Positions 34,843 to 43,314 of a stretch of 60,902 nucleotides of DNA are shown in pieces. The translations under genes and the position numbers were made by a program. The stretch lies in NCBI GenBank assembly GCA_964481825.1, contig CAYZUE010000001.1, positions 1 through 60,902 of the forward strand. The letters run 5' to 3'. How positions within the stretch are numbered: position 1 is the stretch's first letter; each line of letters starts with the position of its first letter. The notes beneath the pieces are model-generated. The model was not told where the DNA came from and ran no database searches. It worked only from the letters and a program-made list of their open reading frames with translations. Origin of the DNA: CAYZUE01 sp964481825. GTDB lineage: Archaea > Hydrothermarchaeota > Hydrothermarchaeia > Hydrothermarchaeales > JALUUU01.

Positions 34843-35778
34843 ATGAATAAATCTGCTCCAGAAATCATAGAAATCAATTCAGAAAATTGGATTAATTCTA
34901 AACCCCTTTCTCTGAAAGAGTTAAAGGGAAAAGTCATCCTATTAGATTTTTGGGCATACTCATGTATTAATTGTTTGCGAACCCTACCATCCCTCAAGGA
35001 GATATGGAGGAAATATAAGAAAGAAAATGTGGTGATTATTGGTATTCACACTCCAGAGTTCATGTTTGAAAAAGATATTAAGAATGTAAAAGTAGCAGTT
35101 AGTAAACATAAAATTGATTATCCTGTGGCTAATGACCCAGAGGGTATAAATTGGCGCCGATATGGAAACAAATATTGGCCTCGGGTTGCATTGATTAATC
35201 CCTTTGGAGAAATAGTTATGGAACACGTTGGGGAAGCAGGTTATGATACTATCGAAGAAAAAATTATCGAATTAATCGATCTCGAAAATAAAAAACAATT
35301 TATTAGAATTAATGAGGAGAAGAGGCTTTATGATTCATATACATCGCGTGAAACTTATGCAGGGAGTTTAAGAAATTCAGGCATAGGTTCATCAAAAGTA
35401 TGCTTTGAATCAAGCTGTGATGTGTATATTGATCCAGGCAAGCACACTCAAGATATTATTTATTTAGATGGGTCGTGGGACCAAAAAAAAGAGTATCTTA
35501 CGTTTAATGGAGATAAAGGGTATATCTCATTTAGATTTCATGCAAAAGAGGTCAATGTTGTATTGTCTGGAGTAGGGATAGTAGAAATTTTATTGGATAA
35601 TGTTAGTCTTACCAATAATAATTCTGGCAAGGAAGTAATTTTTCATAATAATAAAAGTTATTTAAAAATAGATGGTCCAGATGTGTTTAATATTGTTAAT
35701 ATGAAACGGTTTGAAACTAAAGATCTTAAAATAATCCCCTTTAAAAATATGGAAATTTATGCATACACATTTGGATAA
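34843..35778 (+). CDS. TlpA/DipZ-like redoxin with C-terminal beta domain
   Basis: Thioredoxin-fold protein with active-site pair CINC (residues ~46-49 in WAYSCINCLRTLP), a cis-Pro loop (WPRVALINP), then about 120 residues starting at YLDGSWDQKKEYLTF that look like the carbohydrate-binding-module-like domain of the DipZ C-terminus. Unlike DipZ it has no CcdA-type membrane part and no signal peptide or lipobox, so it is predicted cytoplasmic unless a start further upstream was missed. 311 residues. Flanked by 245-254 base spacers without genes, so probably a single-gene unit. Confidence 0.8.
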   Translation: MNKSAPEIIEINSENWINSKPLSLKELKGKVILLDFWAYSCINCLRTLPSLKEIWRKYKKENVVIIGIHTPEFMFEKDIKNVKVAVSKHKIDYPVANDPEGINWRRYGNKYWPRVALINPFGEIVMEHVGEAGYDTIEEKIIELIDLENKKQFIRINEEKRLYDSYTSRETYAGSLRNSGIGSSKVCFESSCDVYIDPGKHTQDIIYLDGSWDQKKEYLTFNGDKGYISFRFHAKEVNVVLSGVGIVEILLDNVSLTNNNSGKEVIFHNNKSYLKIDGPDVFNIVNMKRFETKDLKIIPFKNMEIYAYTFG

Positions 35779-36018
35779 CTGTTATTCAATTGGGAAACAT
35801 TTTTTAAAATTATTAGATTTTCTATTTTATTTATCCCCTATTTTTCGTTTCTTTATTTAATAAATTTAAGGTTTTTCTAGGTAACAGTACTAATAACAAA
35901 TCCCACATATTTTGATTGATTTATTCTCAATATGCTCAAATCTTATTTCATTTCTCATACTAAAGAATAATATCGGCATATGACAATGTTTAAATAGATT
36001 TACGATAATTTTTCTTAT

Positions 36019-36024
36019 AAGGAG
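36019..36024 (+). promoter_or_regulatory. Shine-Dalgarno site that fixes the TTG start of ftsZ
   Basis: AAGGAG, 8 bases ahead of TTG at 36033. The first in-frame ATG is at 36072 and lacks such a site, so the TTG is taken as the start. Confidence 0.7.
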
Positions 36025-36032
36025 ATATTAGG

Positions 36033-37157
36033 TTGGAAACGGTTATTGGAGCAACTGGTAGTGATTCAGATATGAAGAGTAAAAATAAAACGTATAAACC
36101 AGTACCTGATGTAGAAATGGATGACGAACTTGAAAAGATTCTTTCCCAAGTTAGAGCAAAACTAGTTGTGATAGGGGCAGGCGGAGCAGGTTGTAATACT
36201 ATGAGTAGGTTAAGTGAAGTAGGGATTGAAGGAGCTGAAATATTAGCTGTAAATACAGACGCTCAGGACCTTCTTTACACTCATGCTGATAAAAAAGTAC
36301 TGATAGGGAGAGAACTTACGAGGGGTTTAGGCGCTGGATCCGTACCACAGATTGGTGAAGAAGCAGCAAAAGAGAGTACGGAGGAACTTAAAAAAGCTGT
36401 CGAGGGCGCTGATATGGTTTTTATCACATGTGGGCTTGGAGGAGGCACTGGTACCGGAAGCATACCTGTAATAGCTAATTTAGCTCAACAAAATGGTGCT
36501 TTGACTGTTGCAATAGTTACCTACCCTTTTTCAATGGAAGGGAAACGAAGAAGGAGCAATGCTGAAATGGGTCTAGCTAAGCTTAAAAACGAGACTGATA
36601 CAGTGATTGTAATTCCAAATGATAAACTTTTAGATATAGCACCTACATTGCCTGTTTCTGCAGCTTTCAAAGTAGCTGATGAGATTCTTGTTAGAGCAGT
36701 AAAAGGTATTGCAGAATTAATAACCAAGCCTGGATTGATTAATCTCGATTTTGCAGATGTACGCACTGTAATGGAAGGCGGCGGGGTAGCAATGATAGGT
36801 TTAGGGGAAAGCGATACTGAAAATAGGGCTCAAGAAGCAATTGACAAGGCAATAAATAGTCCTTTGTTAAGTGTTGATATCACAGGTGCCAAAGGAGCAC
36901 TAGTTAATGTTGTAGGAGGAACTGACATGACTCTTGCTGAAGCAGAACATGTTGTAGAAGTTGTTTCTCAGGGGTTAGATCCAAAAGCAAACATTATTTG
37001 GGGAGCACAGATAGAGAAGGAATTAGAAGGAATAATAAAAGTTTTACTTGTTATCACTGGTGTAAGGTCTAAACAAATTATCGGTAATAGACCTATGGGT
37101 CTACAAGAAACTACACCCGATTTAAAAGACGAGCTTGGAATAGACTTCTTGGATTAA
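36033..37157 (+). CDS. ftsZ: Cell division protein FtsZ
   Basis: Tubulin-like GTPase that forms the division ring. Seen: VIGAGGAGCNTMSRL, the tubulin signature GGGTGTG (136-142), NDKLL and the T7-region NLDFADVRTVM. 374 residues with a disordered ~35-residue N-terminal extension rich in charged residues, as in archaeal FtsZ1. Uses a TTG start with a strong ribosome site. Directly followed (4 bases) by secE, so division, secretion and transcription/translation genes share a unit. I place it in the FtsZ1 group by N-terminal extension and gene order only. Confidence 0.96.
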   Translation: METVIGATGSDSDMKSKNKTYKPVPDVEMDDELEKILSQVRAKLVVIGAGGAGCNTMSRLSEVGIEGAEILAVNTDAQDLLYTHADKKVLIGRELTRGLGAGSVPQIGEEAAKESTEELKKAVEGADMVFITCGLGGGTGTGSIPVIANLAQQNGALTVAIVTYPFSMEGKRRRSNAEMGLAKLKNETDTVIVIPNDKLLDIAPTLPVSAAFKVADEILVRAVKGIAELITKPGLINLDFADVRTVMEGGGVAMIGLGESDTENRAQEAIDKAINSPLLSVDITGAKGALVNVVGGTDMTLAEAEHVVEVVSQGLDPKANIIWGAQIEKELEGIIKVLLVITGVRSKQIIGNRPMGLQETTPDLKDELGIDFLD

Positions 37158-37161
37158 AAAA

Positions 37162-37332
37162 ATGATTAATGAAAAATTTAAGGATTTTAATAGAGTAATT
37201 AAGCTCTCCAGAAAACCTAAAAGGAATGAGTTCTTGATGATTGCTAAGGTTACTGGGTTAGGAATAATAATAATAGGTATTATAGGTTTTGTAATAAGGA
37301 TGATGATACAGTTTTTTCAAAGGATATTGTAA
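37162..37332 (+). CDS. secE: Protein translocase subunit SecE (Sec61 gamma)
   Basis: 56-residue single-span protein: charged amphipathic N-terminal helix with VIKLSRKPKRNEF, then a hydrophobic segment GLGIIIIGIIGFVIRM. This is the usual archaeal SecE layout, and the place between ftsZ and spt5 is the conserved one. It clamps SecY in the membrane. Starts 4 bases after ftsZ and precedes spt5 by 36 bases. Confidence 0.93.
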   Translation: MINEKFKDFNRVIKLSRKPKRNEFLMIAKVTGLGIIIIGIIGFVIRMMIQFFQRIL

Positions 37333-37368
37333 CTTTATTTTTAAATGTCATTTATTAAGTGATGCATC

Positions 37369-37836
37369 ATGGAAAGCAAAATTTTCGCTGTAAGAACTAC
37401 AATTGGACAGGAGAAGAACGTGGCCGATATGATTACGGCGAGAACTGACAAGGAAGGATTTGAGATTTATTCAGTTCTAGTACCTTATGAAATAAGAGGA
37501 TATATTATGATAGAAACTCTCAATAGAACAGAAATAGAAAAATCCCTAAAAGGTGTTTCACATGCGAGGGGGATAGTGGAGGGTGCGGTAGGAATTGAGG
37601 AGATTGAGAAGTTCTTTGATCCAAAACCAATGGTAACTAAAGTTGACACAGGCGATATTGTCGAGCTTATTAGCGGTCCGTTCAAAGGTGAAAAGGCCCG
37701 GGTTGTTAGGGTTGATTTAAAGAAAGAAGAATTAACAATAGAGTTATTTGAAGCCACTGTTCCTATACCTGTCACTATTCGTGGTGACAGTATAAAAGTT
37801 ATTAGAAAGGAGGAAAAGGATGAAGGAGAAGATTAG
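37369..37836 (+). CDS. spt5: Transcription elongation factor Spt5 (NusG homologue)
   Basis: NGN domain (FAVRTTIGQEKNVADM, HARGIVEG) followed by one KOW domain (VELISGPFKGEKARVVRV, ending IRGDSIKVI). 155 residues, the archaeal two-domain size. Binds the RNA polymerase clamp with Spt4. Overlaps rpl11 by 17 bases. Confidence 0.96.
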   Translation: MESKIFAVRTTIGQEKNVADMITARTDKEGFEIYSVLVPYEIRGYIMIETLNRTEIEKSLKGVSHARGIVEGAVGIEEIEKFFDPKPMVTKVDTGDIVELISGPFKGEKARVVRVDLKKEELTIELFEATVPIPVTIRGDSIKVIRKEEKDEGED

Positions 37837-38299
37837 CGTAATGGTGGATGGAGGAGAGGCAAGTGGAGCTCCACCTCTAGGGCCTAGTTTGGGACCATTA
37901 GGAGTGAATATAACAAAAGTTGTTGACTCAATAAATGAATTCACAAAAGATTTTAAAGGTATGAAAGTACCTGTTACTGTTATTGTCGATCCCTCTACAA
38001 AAGAATTTGATATAGAAGTTGGTACTCCTCCTACAAGTGCATTGATAAAAAAGGAGATTGGTATCGAGAAGGGATCTGGAGAACCTAATACAAATATTGT
38101 AGGAGACTTGAGTATGGATAACGCTATTAAGATAGCTAAGATGAAAAGAGGAAGCATGTTAGCCATAAATTTAAAAGGGGCTGTTATGGAAGTTTTAGGT
38201 GTGTGTGTTTCCATGGGGATTACAATTGATGGTAAATCTTCTAAGGAAGCTCAACAGGAGATTTTTTCTGGTTCACATGATAAAATATTAAGTGATTAA
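37820..38299 (+). CDS. rpl11: Ribosomal protein L11 (uL11)
   Basis: Binds 23S rRNA at the GTPase centre and the P0 stalk base. Seen: VDGGEASGAPPLGPSLGPLGVN at the N-terminus and a C-terminal KRGSMLA region. 159 residues, archaeal length. Start lies within the end of spt5, preceded by AGGAGG. Confidence 0.96.
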   Translation: MKEKISVMVDGGEASGAPPLGPSLGPLGVNITKVVDSINEFTKDFKGMKVPVTVIVDPSTKEFDIEVGTPPTSALIKKEIGIEKGSGEPNTNIVGDLSMDNAIKIAKMKRGSMLAINLKGAVMEVLGVCVSMGITIDGKSSKEAQQEIFSGSHDKILSD

Positions 38300-38300
38300 A

Positions 38301-38945
38301 ATGTACAGCACTAAAGATATATTAAAGGCCCTAAAAGAGGTAAAGAAAAAGGGTAAGAAGAGGAAATTCATTCAAAGTATCGATTTCATTATTAAACTAA
38401 ACGTAGATACTGAAAAAACGGAAAATAGATTAAATGATGAGTTATTGTTACCAAGTGGAAGGGGGAAGAGCGTTAAAATAGGGGTAATAGCGGAGGGAGA
38501 GTTAGCTCATCAAGCAAAAAAACCTGCTGACATTGTAATAACAAAGAAAGAACTAACTGAACTGGCGAAAGATAAAAAAGCCGCTAAAGAACTGGTTAAT
38601 AGTATTGAATTTTTTATAGCTCAATCAGATATGATGCCGCTAGTGGGGAAGAATTTAGGAACAATCTTAGGCCCTAGAGGTAAAATGCCAAAACCAGTAC
38701 CTGTAAATATCCAGATTGTGCCAGTAGTAGAGAGATTAAGAAAAACTATCAGAATTAGAACAAGAGAAAATCCTTTTATCCAGGCTGTTGTAGGTACCGA
38801 AGATATGGACGACGAAGCATTGATTCAAAATGTTGAAGCGATTATGGAGCATCTTGATCGAAAATTAGAAAAGGGCTTTGACGATATAAATTCCGCTTAT
38901 CTTAAAACAAGCATGGGCAAATCTGTTAAATTGGGGGCATCGTAA
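38301..38945 (+). CDS. rpl1: Ribosomal protein L1 (uL1)
   Basis: L1-stalk protein. Seen: QSIDFIIKLNVD, the central GKNLGTILGPRGKMPKPVP signature and the C-terminal MGKSVKL. The ATG at 38301, one base after the rpl11 stop, gives 214 residues and is preferred to a GTG at 38292. In many archaea L1 represses this operon by binding its mRNA; I did not find a clear L1-like RNA site. Confidence 0.96.
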   Translation: MYSTKDILKALKEVKKKGKKRKFIQSIDFIIKLNVDTEKTENRLNDELLLPSGRGKSVKIGVIAEGELAHQAKKPADIVITKKELTELAKDKKAAKELVNSIEFFIAQSDMMPLVGKNLGTILGPRGKMPKPVPVNIQIVPVVERLRKTIRIRTRENPFIQAVVGTEDMDDEALIQNVEAIMEHLDRKLEKGFDDINSAYLKTSMGKSVKLGAS

Positions 38946-39970
38946 TGACAAACGTTTCTAAAGCGAAATTCGAAGAAGTCGATAGAAATGCATCTCTAAT
39001 TGCAGATTATCCTGTTTTAGGCATAGCTAATATCCATGGAATCCCCGCTAAACAATTACAAAAAATGCGTAACTTATTAAGGGAAAATGTTTTGATAAAG
39101 ATATCTAAAAAATCTCTCATAAAATACTCTCTTGAAAAAATCTCAAAAGACGAGAAGAGTATTTCAGATTTGGCAAATCATATCAGTGGCCAACCAGCTT
39201 TCATATTTTCACGTATTGATCCTTTTAAACTTTATAAGATTCTAGAACAAAATCGAACTACTGCTCCTGCCAAACCTAATAGTATCGCTCCTAAAGATAT
39301 AACTATAAAAAAAGGAGAGACATCATTCCCTCCTGGACCTCTTTTGGGTGAACTTCAGCAAGTTGGCATCCCAACAACTATCCAGAAGGGTAAAATCGCG
39401 ATAAAAAAAGATACAGTTGTTGTGAAAGCTGGTGAAGTTATTAGCTCTGAATTATCCATGGCATTGAGTAGACTTGGGATTGAACCTATGGAGCTTGGAA
39501 TTAAACTATTAGCAGCTTATGAAGATGGAACCATTTATCCAGATAAAAACCTTTTCATTGACGAGGAGAAGATTTTCGCTGATTTTCAGAGGAGTTATAA
39601 TAATGCATTAAACTTATGTCTTGAATCTGGGTACGTGACTAATTCCATTGTACATTTATCTATCATAAAATGCGTTAACAATGCTATAGCGTTAGCACAA
39701 AATGCCATAATATTTGAAAAAGATGTAATGGGTTATTTATTATCTAAGGCGTATTTGCAGATGTTATCTCTCTCTTCTACCCTCACAGATGATTTTATTG
39801 ATGACGATTTAAAAGTCAAGTTGTCTTTGAAATCGGATGTTAAGAATGATTCTTTGTCGGAATCTGATTTAAGTGTGGATTTAACAAAATCTGAAGAAAA
39901 AAAGGATGAAAAATCCGAGGAAAAACCAGAAGATGAGGCGATATCTGGTTTAGGTTCATTATTTGATTGA
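38945..39970 (+). CDS. rplP0: Acidic stalk protein P0 (uL10)
   Basis: Stalk base protein that carries P1 dimers. Seen: N-terminal rRNA-binding domain (ADYPVLGIANIHGIPAKQ), GPLLGELQQVGIPT, long helical P1-binding region, acidic hinge rich in Glu/Lys and the factor-binding tail GLGSLFD. 341 residues. Start overlaps the rpl1 stop by one base (TAATG). Confidence 0.96.
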   Translation: MTNVSKAKFEEVDRNASLIADYPVLGIANIHGIPAKQLQKMRNLLRENVLIKISKKSLIKYSLEKISKDEKSISDLANHISGQPAFIFSRIDPFKLYKILEQNRTTAPAKPNSIAPKDITIKKGETSFPPGPLLGELQQVGIPTTIQKGKIAIKKDTVVVKAGEVISSELSMALSRLGIEPMELGIKLLAAYEDGTIYPDKNLFIDEEKIFADFQRSYNNALNLCLESGYVTNSIVHLSIIKCVNNAIALAQNAIIFEKDVMGYLLSKAYLQMLSLSSTLTDDFIDDDLKVKLSLKSDVKNDSLSESDLSVDLTKSEEKKDEKSEEKPEDEAISGLGSLFD

Positions 39971-39983
39971 TGGAGGTGAATTG

Positions 39984-40295
39984 ATGGAATATGTTTACGC
40001 TGCTATGCTATTGCACGCTGCTGGAAAGAAGGTCAATGTAACTAACGTTACTAAGGTTTTAAAGGCCCCTGGTATAAAAGTTGACGACGCACGGGTGAAA
40101 GCTCTCATTGCAGCCCTTGACGGTGTTAAGATAGACGATGCCATTAAGCAGGCGTCAGTTGTACCGACTGTTCAGGCCCAATCAGCCGCTCCTGTAGAAA
40201 CAGAAGCAGAAGTAGCAGAGGATCCTAAGAAGGAAGAAAAGAAAGAGGAAACAGAAGAAGAAGCTATAGCTGGTCTCGGTGCACTGTTTGGGTAG
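39984..40295 (+). CDS. rpl12: Acidic stalk protein P1 (archaeal L12)
   Basis: Dimeric stalk protein recruiting translational GTPases. Seen: MEYVYAAMLLHAAGKKVN start, Ala-rich hinge, acidic tail ending GLGALFG. Start fixed at ATG 39984 by GGAGGTGA just upstream; 103 residues. Last gene of the ribosomal operon. Confidence 0.96.
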   Translation: MEYVYAAMLLHAAGKKVNVTNVTKVLKAPGIKVDDARVKALIAALDGVKIDDAIKQASVVPTVQAQSAAPVETEAEVAEDPKKEEKKEETEEEAIAGLGALFG

Positions 40296-40299
40296 AGTT

Positions 40300-40327
40300 T
40301 ATTGCTATTTAGGCAATATTTTCTTCT
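40300..40327 (+). terminator. Weak hairpin plus T-rich tract after rpl12
   Basis: TATTGC and GCAATA form a 6-bp stem with a 7-base loop, followed by ATTTTCTTCT. Located 4 bases after the rpl12 stop. Weak on its own; position favours a terminator. Confidence 0.35.
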
Positions 40328-40394
40328 AAGCTTTGCACAATTTTCCAATTTTTATTTATCACAAATAAAGATAGGAATAAATATTGTTCATATT

Positions 40395-40453
40395 AAATTA
40401 AGATAGGACACAAAGCAGAATCAAATAAACTAAAAGATCTAAAAATTTGGTAA
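40395..40453 (+). pseudogene. Relic of the 3' region of the SpoIIM-family gene
   Basis: Positions 40407-40426 are identical to 33550-33569 inside the SpoIIM-family gene, and the next 24 bases match at 19 positions. In the parental frame the copy reads RHKAESNKLKDLKIW then a stop, against RHKAESNLLKDLKNWL in the intact gene. No start or membrane part remains, so this is a decayed duplicate lying between the convergent ribosomal and sdh operons. Confidence 0.7.
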
Positions 40454-40461
40454 ATCATCAT

Positions 40462-40845
40462 TCAGTTGTTCTTTAGAATATTGTCTCCTGTTATGAAAGG
40501 CCAAAGAGCATATACACCAAAAAGGAACATCCCAACCCCAATTAACATAAGTAAAATGAAAACGATTTTCTGTGTTTTAGTATCTATTCCAAAGTCTATG
40601 ATTATTACACGCAATCCATTTAGTCCATGAAATATTACCAATGTTAGGAGCATGAGATCAAATATCAAAAAAAATGGTGATTGTAGTCGCATTAGTATAG
40701 AGTCAAAAGTTGCTTTGTCAGGTAGATTAGAATAATGTAATATCCAGAGGTGAAGAAATAGGTAGAATAAGAGAAGAAGACCCGATACTCGTTGTAATAA
40801 CCAAGTCCACATACCTAGTTCTTTTCCTCTACTTTTTTTAATCAT
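40462..40845 (-). CDS. sdhC: Succinate dehydrogenase membrane anchor subunit
   Basis: 127-residue membrane protein with three helices. Seen: LLQRVSGLLLLFYLFLHLWILHY and VIFHGLNGLRVIIID, the 'R-[VI]-[ST]-G' and 'H-G-x-N-G-x-R' motifs of Sdh anchors; the His in each motif are candidate heme b ligands. The second motif resembles SdhD. This is the only anchor gene in the operon, whereas related archaea usually have two of this size, so either it works as a homodimer or a partner is elsewhere. Assigned sdhC by position. Confidence 0.8.
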   Translation of the reverse strand: MIKKSRGKELGMWTWLLQRVSGLLLLFYLFLHLWILHYSNLPDKATFDSILMRLQSPFFLIFDLMLLTLVIFHGLNGLRVIIIDFGIDTKTQKIVFILLMLIGVGMFLFGVYALWPFITGDNILKNN

Positions 40846-40852
40846 TAAATTA

Positions 40853-41623
40853 TCACCTAATTAATTTGTTTAATAATAATTTTCTTCTAATTGCAGTTAT
40901 CCCTTGGGTTGATGGTACATTTTTCGGACAAAAATCAACACATCTGTAAACTGTATCACAAGCCCACACTCCTCTATGAGAGTCTACTTTCTTCAACATT
41001 TCTTTTTTATTCTCAAATCTTGAATCCGCTAAGAATCGCCAAGCTTTCGCGAGAGTTGCAGGACCTAAATATTTGTTATCTCGTATAGCAGAAGGACATT
41101 TAGAAAAGCAAATGCCACACATGATACAGTTGATGTATGGCTCAATAGCCTTCATTTCTTTTTGACTCATATTATTCTCATTATCTAATCCATTTTTTTT
41201 TATAAACCACGGGTCAATGGATTCATATCCATTAAAGAAACTTTTCATGTCTACCACTAGATCTTTAATTATTGCAAAGTTAGGGAGAGGTTCTATTTGA
41301 ATCTCCATTGAATCTATTTTGTTAATACTTGGAAAGGCAAAGGGGCCATGAATCTTTAGCTCAAAATTCAGTTTTCCTTTTATCAAGTCTCCCACTTGAG
41401 TTCTGCAAGCAAGCATTGGGGACCCGTTTATAAGCATGCCACAAGATCCACATACTGCACCCCGACAAGAATATCGAAAGGATAGTGTACCATCGATTTC
41501 ATCTTTAATTTTGAAAAGGGCGTCTAAGATTGTCATACCTTCTCCCTCTTTTATAGCAAAATTCTCAAATCTTGGTTTACTATCTTTTCCTTTTTCAAAC
41601 CGATATATTTTGAATTTTACCAT
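40853..41623 (-). CDS. sdhB: Succinate dehydrogenase/fumarate reductase iron-sulfur subunit
   Basis: Electron-transfer subunit with three clusters. Seen: [2Fe-2S] cysteines SCRGAVCGSCGMLINGSPMLAC, the [4Fe-4S] motif CIMCGICFSKCP, and a third set near ACDTVYRCVDFCPKNVP. 256 residues from ATG 41623, which overlaps the sdhA stop by one base (TGATG). Passes electrons from SdhA to the membrane anchor. Confidence 0.95.
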   Translation of the reverse strand: MVKFKIYRFEKGKDSKPRFENFAIKEGEGMTILDALFKIKDEIDGTLSFRYSCRGAVCGSCGMLINGSPMLACRTQVGDLIKGKLNFELKIHGPFAFPSINKIDSMEIQIEPLPNFAIIKDLVVDMKSFFNGYESIDPWFIKKNGLDNENNMSQKEMKAIEPYINCIMCGICFSKCPSAIRDNKYLGPATLAKAWRFLADSRFENKKEMLKKVDSHRGVWACDTVYRCVDFCPKNVPSTQGITAIRRKLLLNKLIR

Positions 41624-43314
41624 CAATATACCCTTTCCTCAGGTTTAAATCTAGTAATTTTAACCCGTTTAAATTTTAGTCTTATATTGTCTTCTGAGAA
41701 TTGTGCTAAAGTATGATTCAACCATTCATTATCATTTCTTTTTGGATAATCTAAACGGTAATGCGATCCTCTGCTCTCCTTTCTTGCCAAGGCAGATACA
41801 ACAATTACCTCTGCCAAATCTATCAAGTTACCTAGTTCTAGAGCCAAAGCAAGTTCAGTGTTAAATACACTGCCTTTATCTTGAATACTGATATCTTTGT
41901 ATCTTTTTTTTATAGTACGTATTTTATTTCTAGCACTTAATAATCCTTTTTTATTCCTAAAAATACCTACTTTTTCTGTCATAAGTTTGCACAATTCTTT
42001 TTTAAGAGGAATTATCCTTTCCTTTCCTTCTGCACCAATTAACCGATCTATACGAAGTTTTTCATTTTTATAAATCTCTAATGGCAATTCTTTGAAGTCC
42101 ATTTCCTTTAAATCCATAGCAACAGCAAATCCAGCACGCCTTCCAAATACTATAGTTTCTAAAAGGGAATTTCCTCCGAGACGATTAGCTCCGTGCACAC
42201 TTACGCACGCGCATTCTCCTGCCGCGTAAAGGCCTGAAATTGAGGTTCTTCCTTCTATATCTGTTGATATACCACCCATGGAATAATGCTGTCCAGGTTG
42301 TACAGGAATAGGTTCAAGAGTAGAGTCAATACCAGCAAAGTGCAAAGCTATTTCATGTATTTGAGGAAGTCTTTCCATTATCTTATCCTTGCCTAAATGC
42401 GTTATGTCAAGAGAAACATATTCATTTTCGAATCCTCTGCCCTCATTTATTTCAGTCTCTATTGCCCTTGCTATAATGTCTCTTGGTGCTAATTCCATAA
42501 GTTCGGGGGCATAATTCTCCATAAATCGTTTACCTTCATTGTTAAAGAGAATACCACCTTCACCGCGACAAGCTTCAGAAATGAGAATGTTTGACCCATA
42601 CAGAGTAGTTGGATGAAACTGGACAAATTCCATGTCTTTAAGAGGAATGTTATGACGGTATGCTAAAGCCATTCCATCTCCTGTATTAATTAATGCATTT
42701 GTACTATTATTATAAACTCTACCATATCCACCTGTAGCTAAAATCACAGCTTTCGATTTAAATGTAACAAGGTCACCGTTCACTAAATTTATTGCTATTA
42801 TGCCACTGCAGGTATTTTCATTAATGATTAGAGAAGTTACTATAAATTCCTCATAAAAAACTACGCCCCTCCTTAGTGTTTGTTCATAAAGTGTATGAAG
42901 TAGATTGTGACCTGTCCTATCTGATGCATAACAAGTTCGTGGATAGCTAGCGCCTCCAAAAGGACGCTGTGCAATTTTCCCATTTTTTGTTCTTGAAAAT
43001 AATGTTCCCCATTTTTCCATTTCTTCTATTCTGTCAGGAGCTTCTTTACACAAGACTTCAACTGCATCTTGATCTGCCAAGTAGTCTCCACCCTTAATAG
43101 TGTCCTTTGCATGGTTTTCCCAGCTATCATCAACGCTTAAAGAGGCATTTATCCCTCCTTGAGCTGAAATGGAATGTGAACGAAGTGGATGAACCTTAGT
43201 AACTACAGCTACATTAGTCGATTTACAAGCCTCTAAAGCTGCTCGAAGTCCGGCCAAACCTGCTCCGATTATAATGGTATCATGGGAAAAAACTTTATTA
43301 TCCTTCATAATCAT
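41623..43314 (-). CDS. sdhA: Succinate dehydrogenase/fumarate reductase flavoprotein subunit
   Basis: FAD-bound catalytic subunit. Seen: dinucleotide motif IIIGAGLAGLRAAL, covalent-FAD histidine region HSISAQGGINAS, substrate-site blocks FVQFHPTTLYG, HYSMGGISTDIEGRTS and GECACVSVHGANRLGGNSLLE. 563 residues. Two ATG codons lie at 43314 and 43308; the first forms an ATGA overlap with the malic enzyme stop. In an organism with cytochrome oxidase the oxidative direction (succinate to fumarate) is expected. Confidence 0.96.
   Translation of the reverse strand: MIMKDNKVFSHDTIIIGAGLAGLRAALEACKSTNVAVVTKVHPLRSHSISAQGGINASLSVDDSWENHAKDTIKGGDYLADQDAVEVLCKEAPDRIEEMEKWGTLFSRTKNGKIAQRPFGGASYPRTCYASDRTGHNLLHTLYEQTLRRGVVFYEEFIVTSLIINENTCSGIIAINLVNGDLVTFKSKAVILATGGYGRVYNNSTNALINTGDGMALAYRHNIPLKDMEFVQFHPTTLYGSNILISEACRGEGGILFNNEGKRFMENYAPELMELAPRDIIARAIETEINEGRGFENEYVSLDITHLGKDKIMERLPQIHEIALHFAGIDSTLEPIPVQPGQHYSMGGISTDIEGRTSISGLYAAGECACVSVHGANRLGGNSLLETIVFGRRAGFAVAMDLKEMDFKELPLEIYKNEKLRIDRLIGAEGKERIIPLKKELCKLMTEKVGIFRNKKGLLSARNKIRTIKKRYKDISIQDKGSVFNTELALALELGNLIDLAEVIVVSALARKESRGSHYRLDYPKRNDNEWLNHTLAQFSEDNIRLKFKRVKITRFKPEERVY

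Noticed and set aside
37339..37368. L1-binding regulatory site in the spt5-rpl11-rpl1 leader
   Set aside because: No stable stem resembling the 23S rRNA L1 site was visible in the short spacers.
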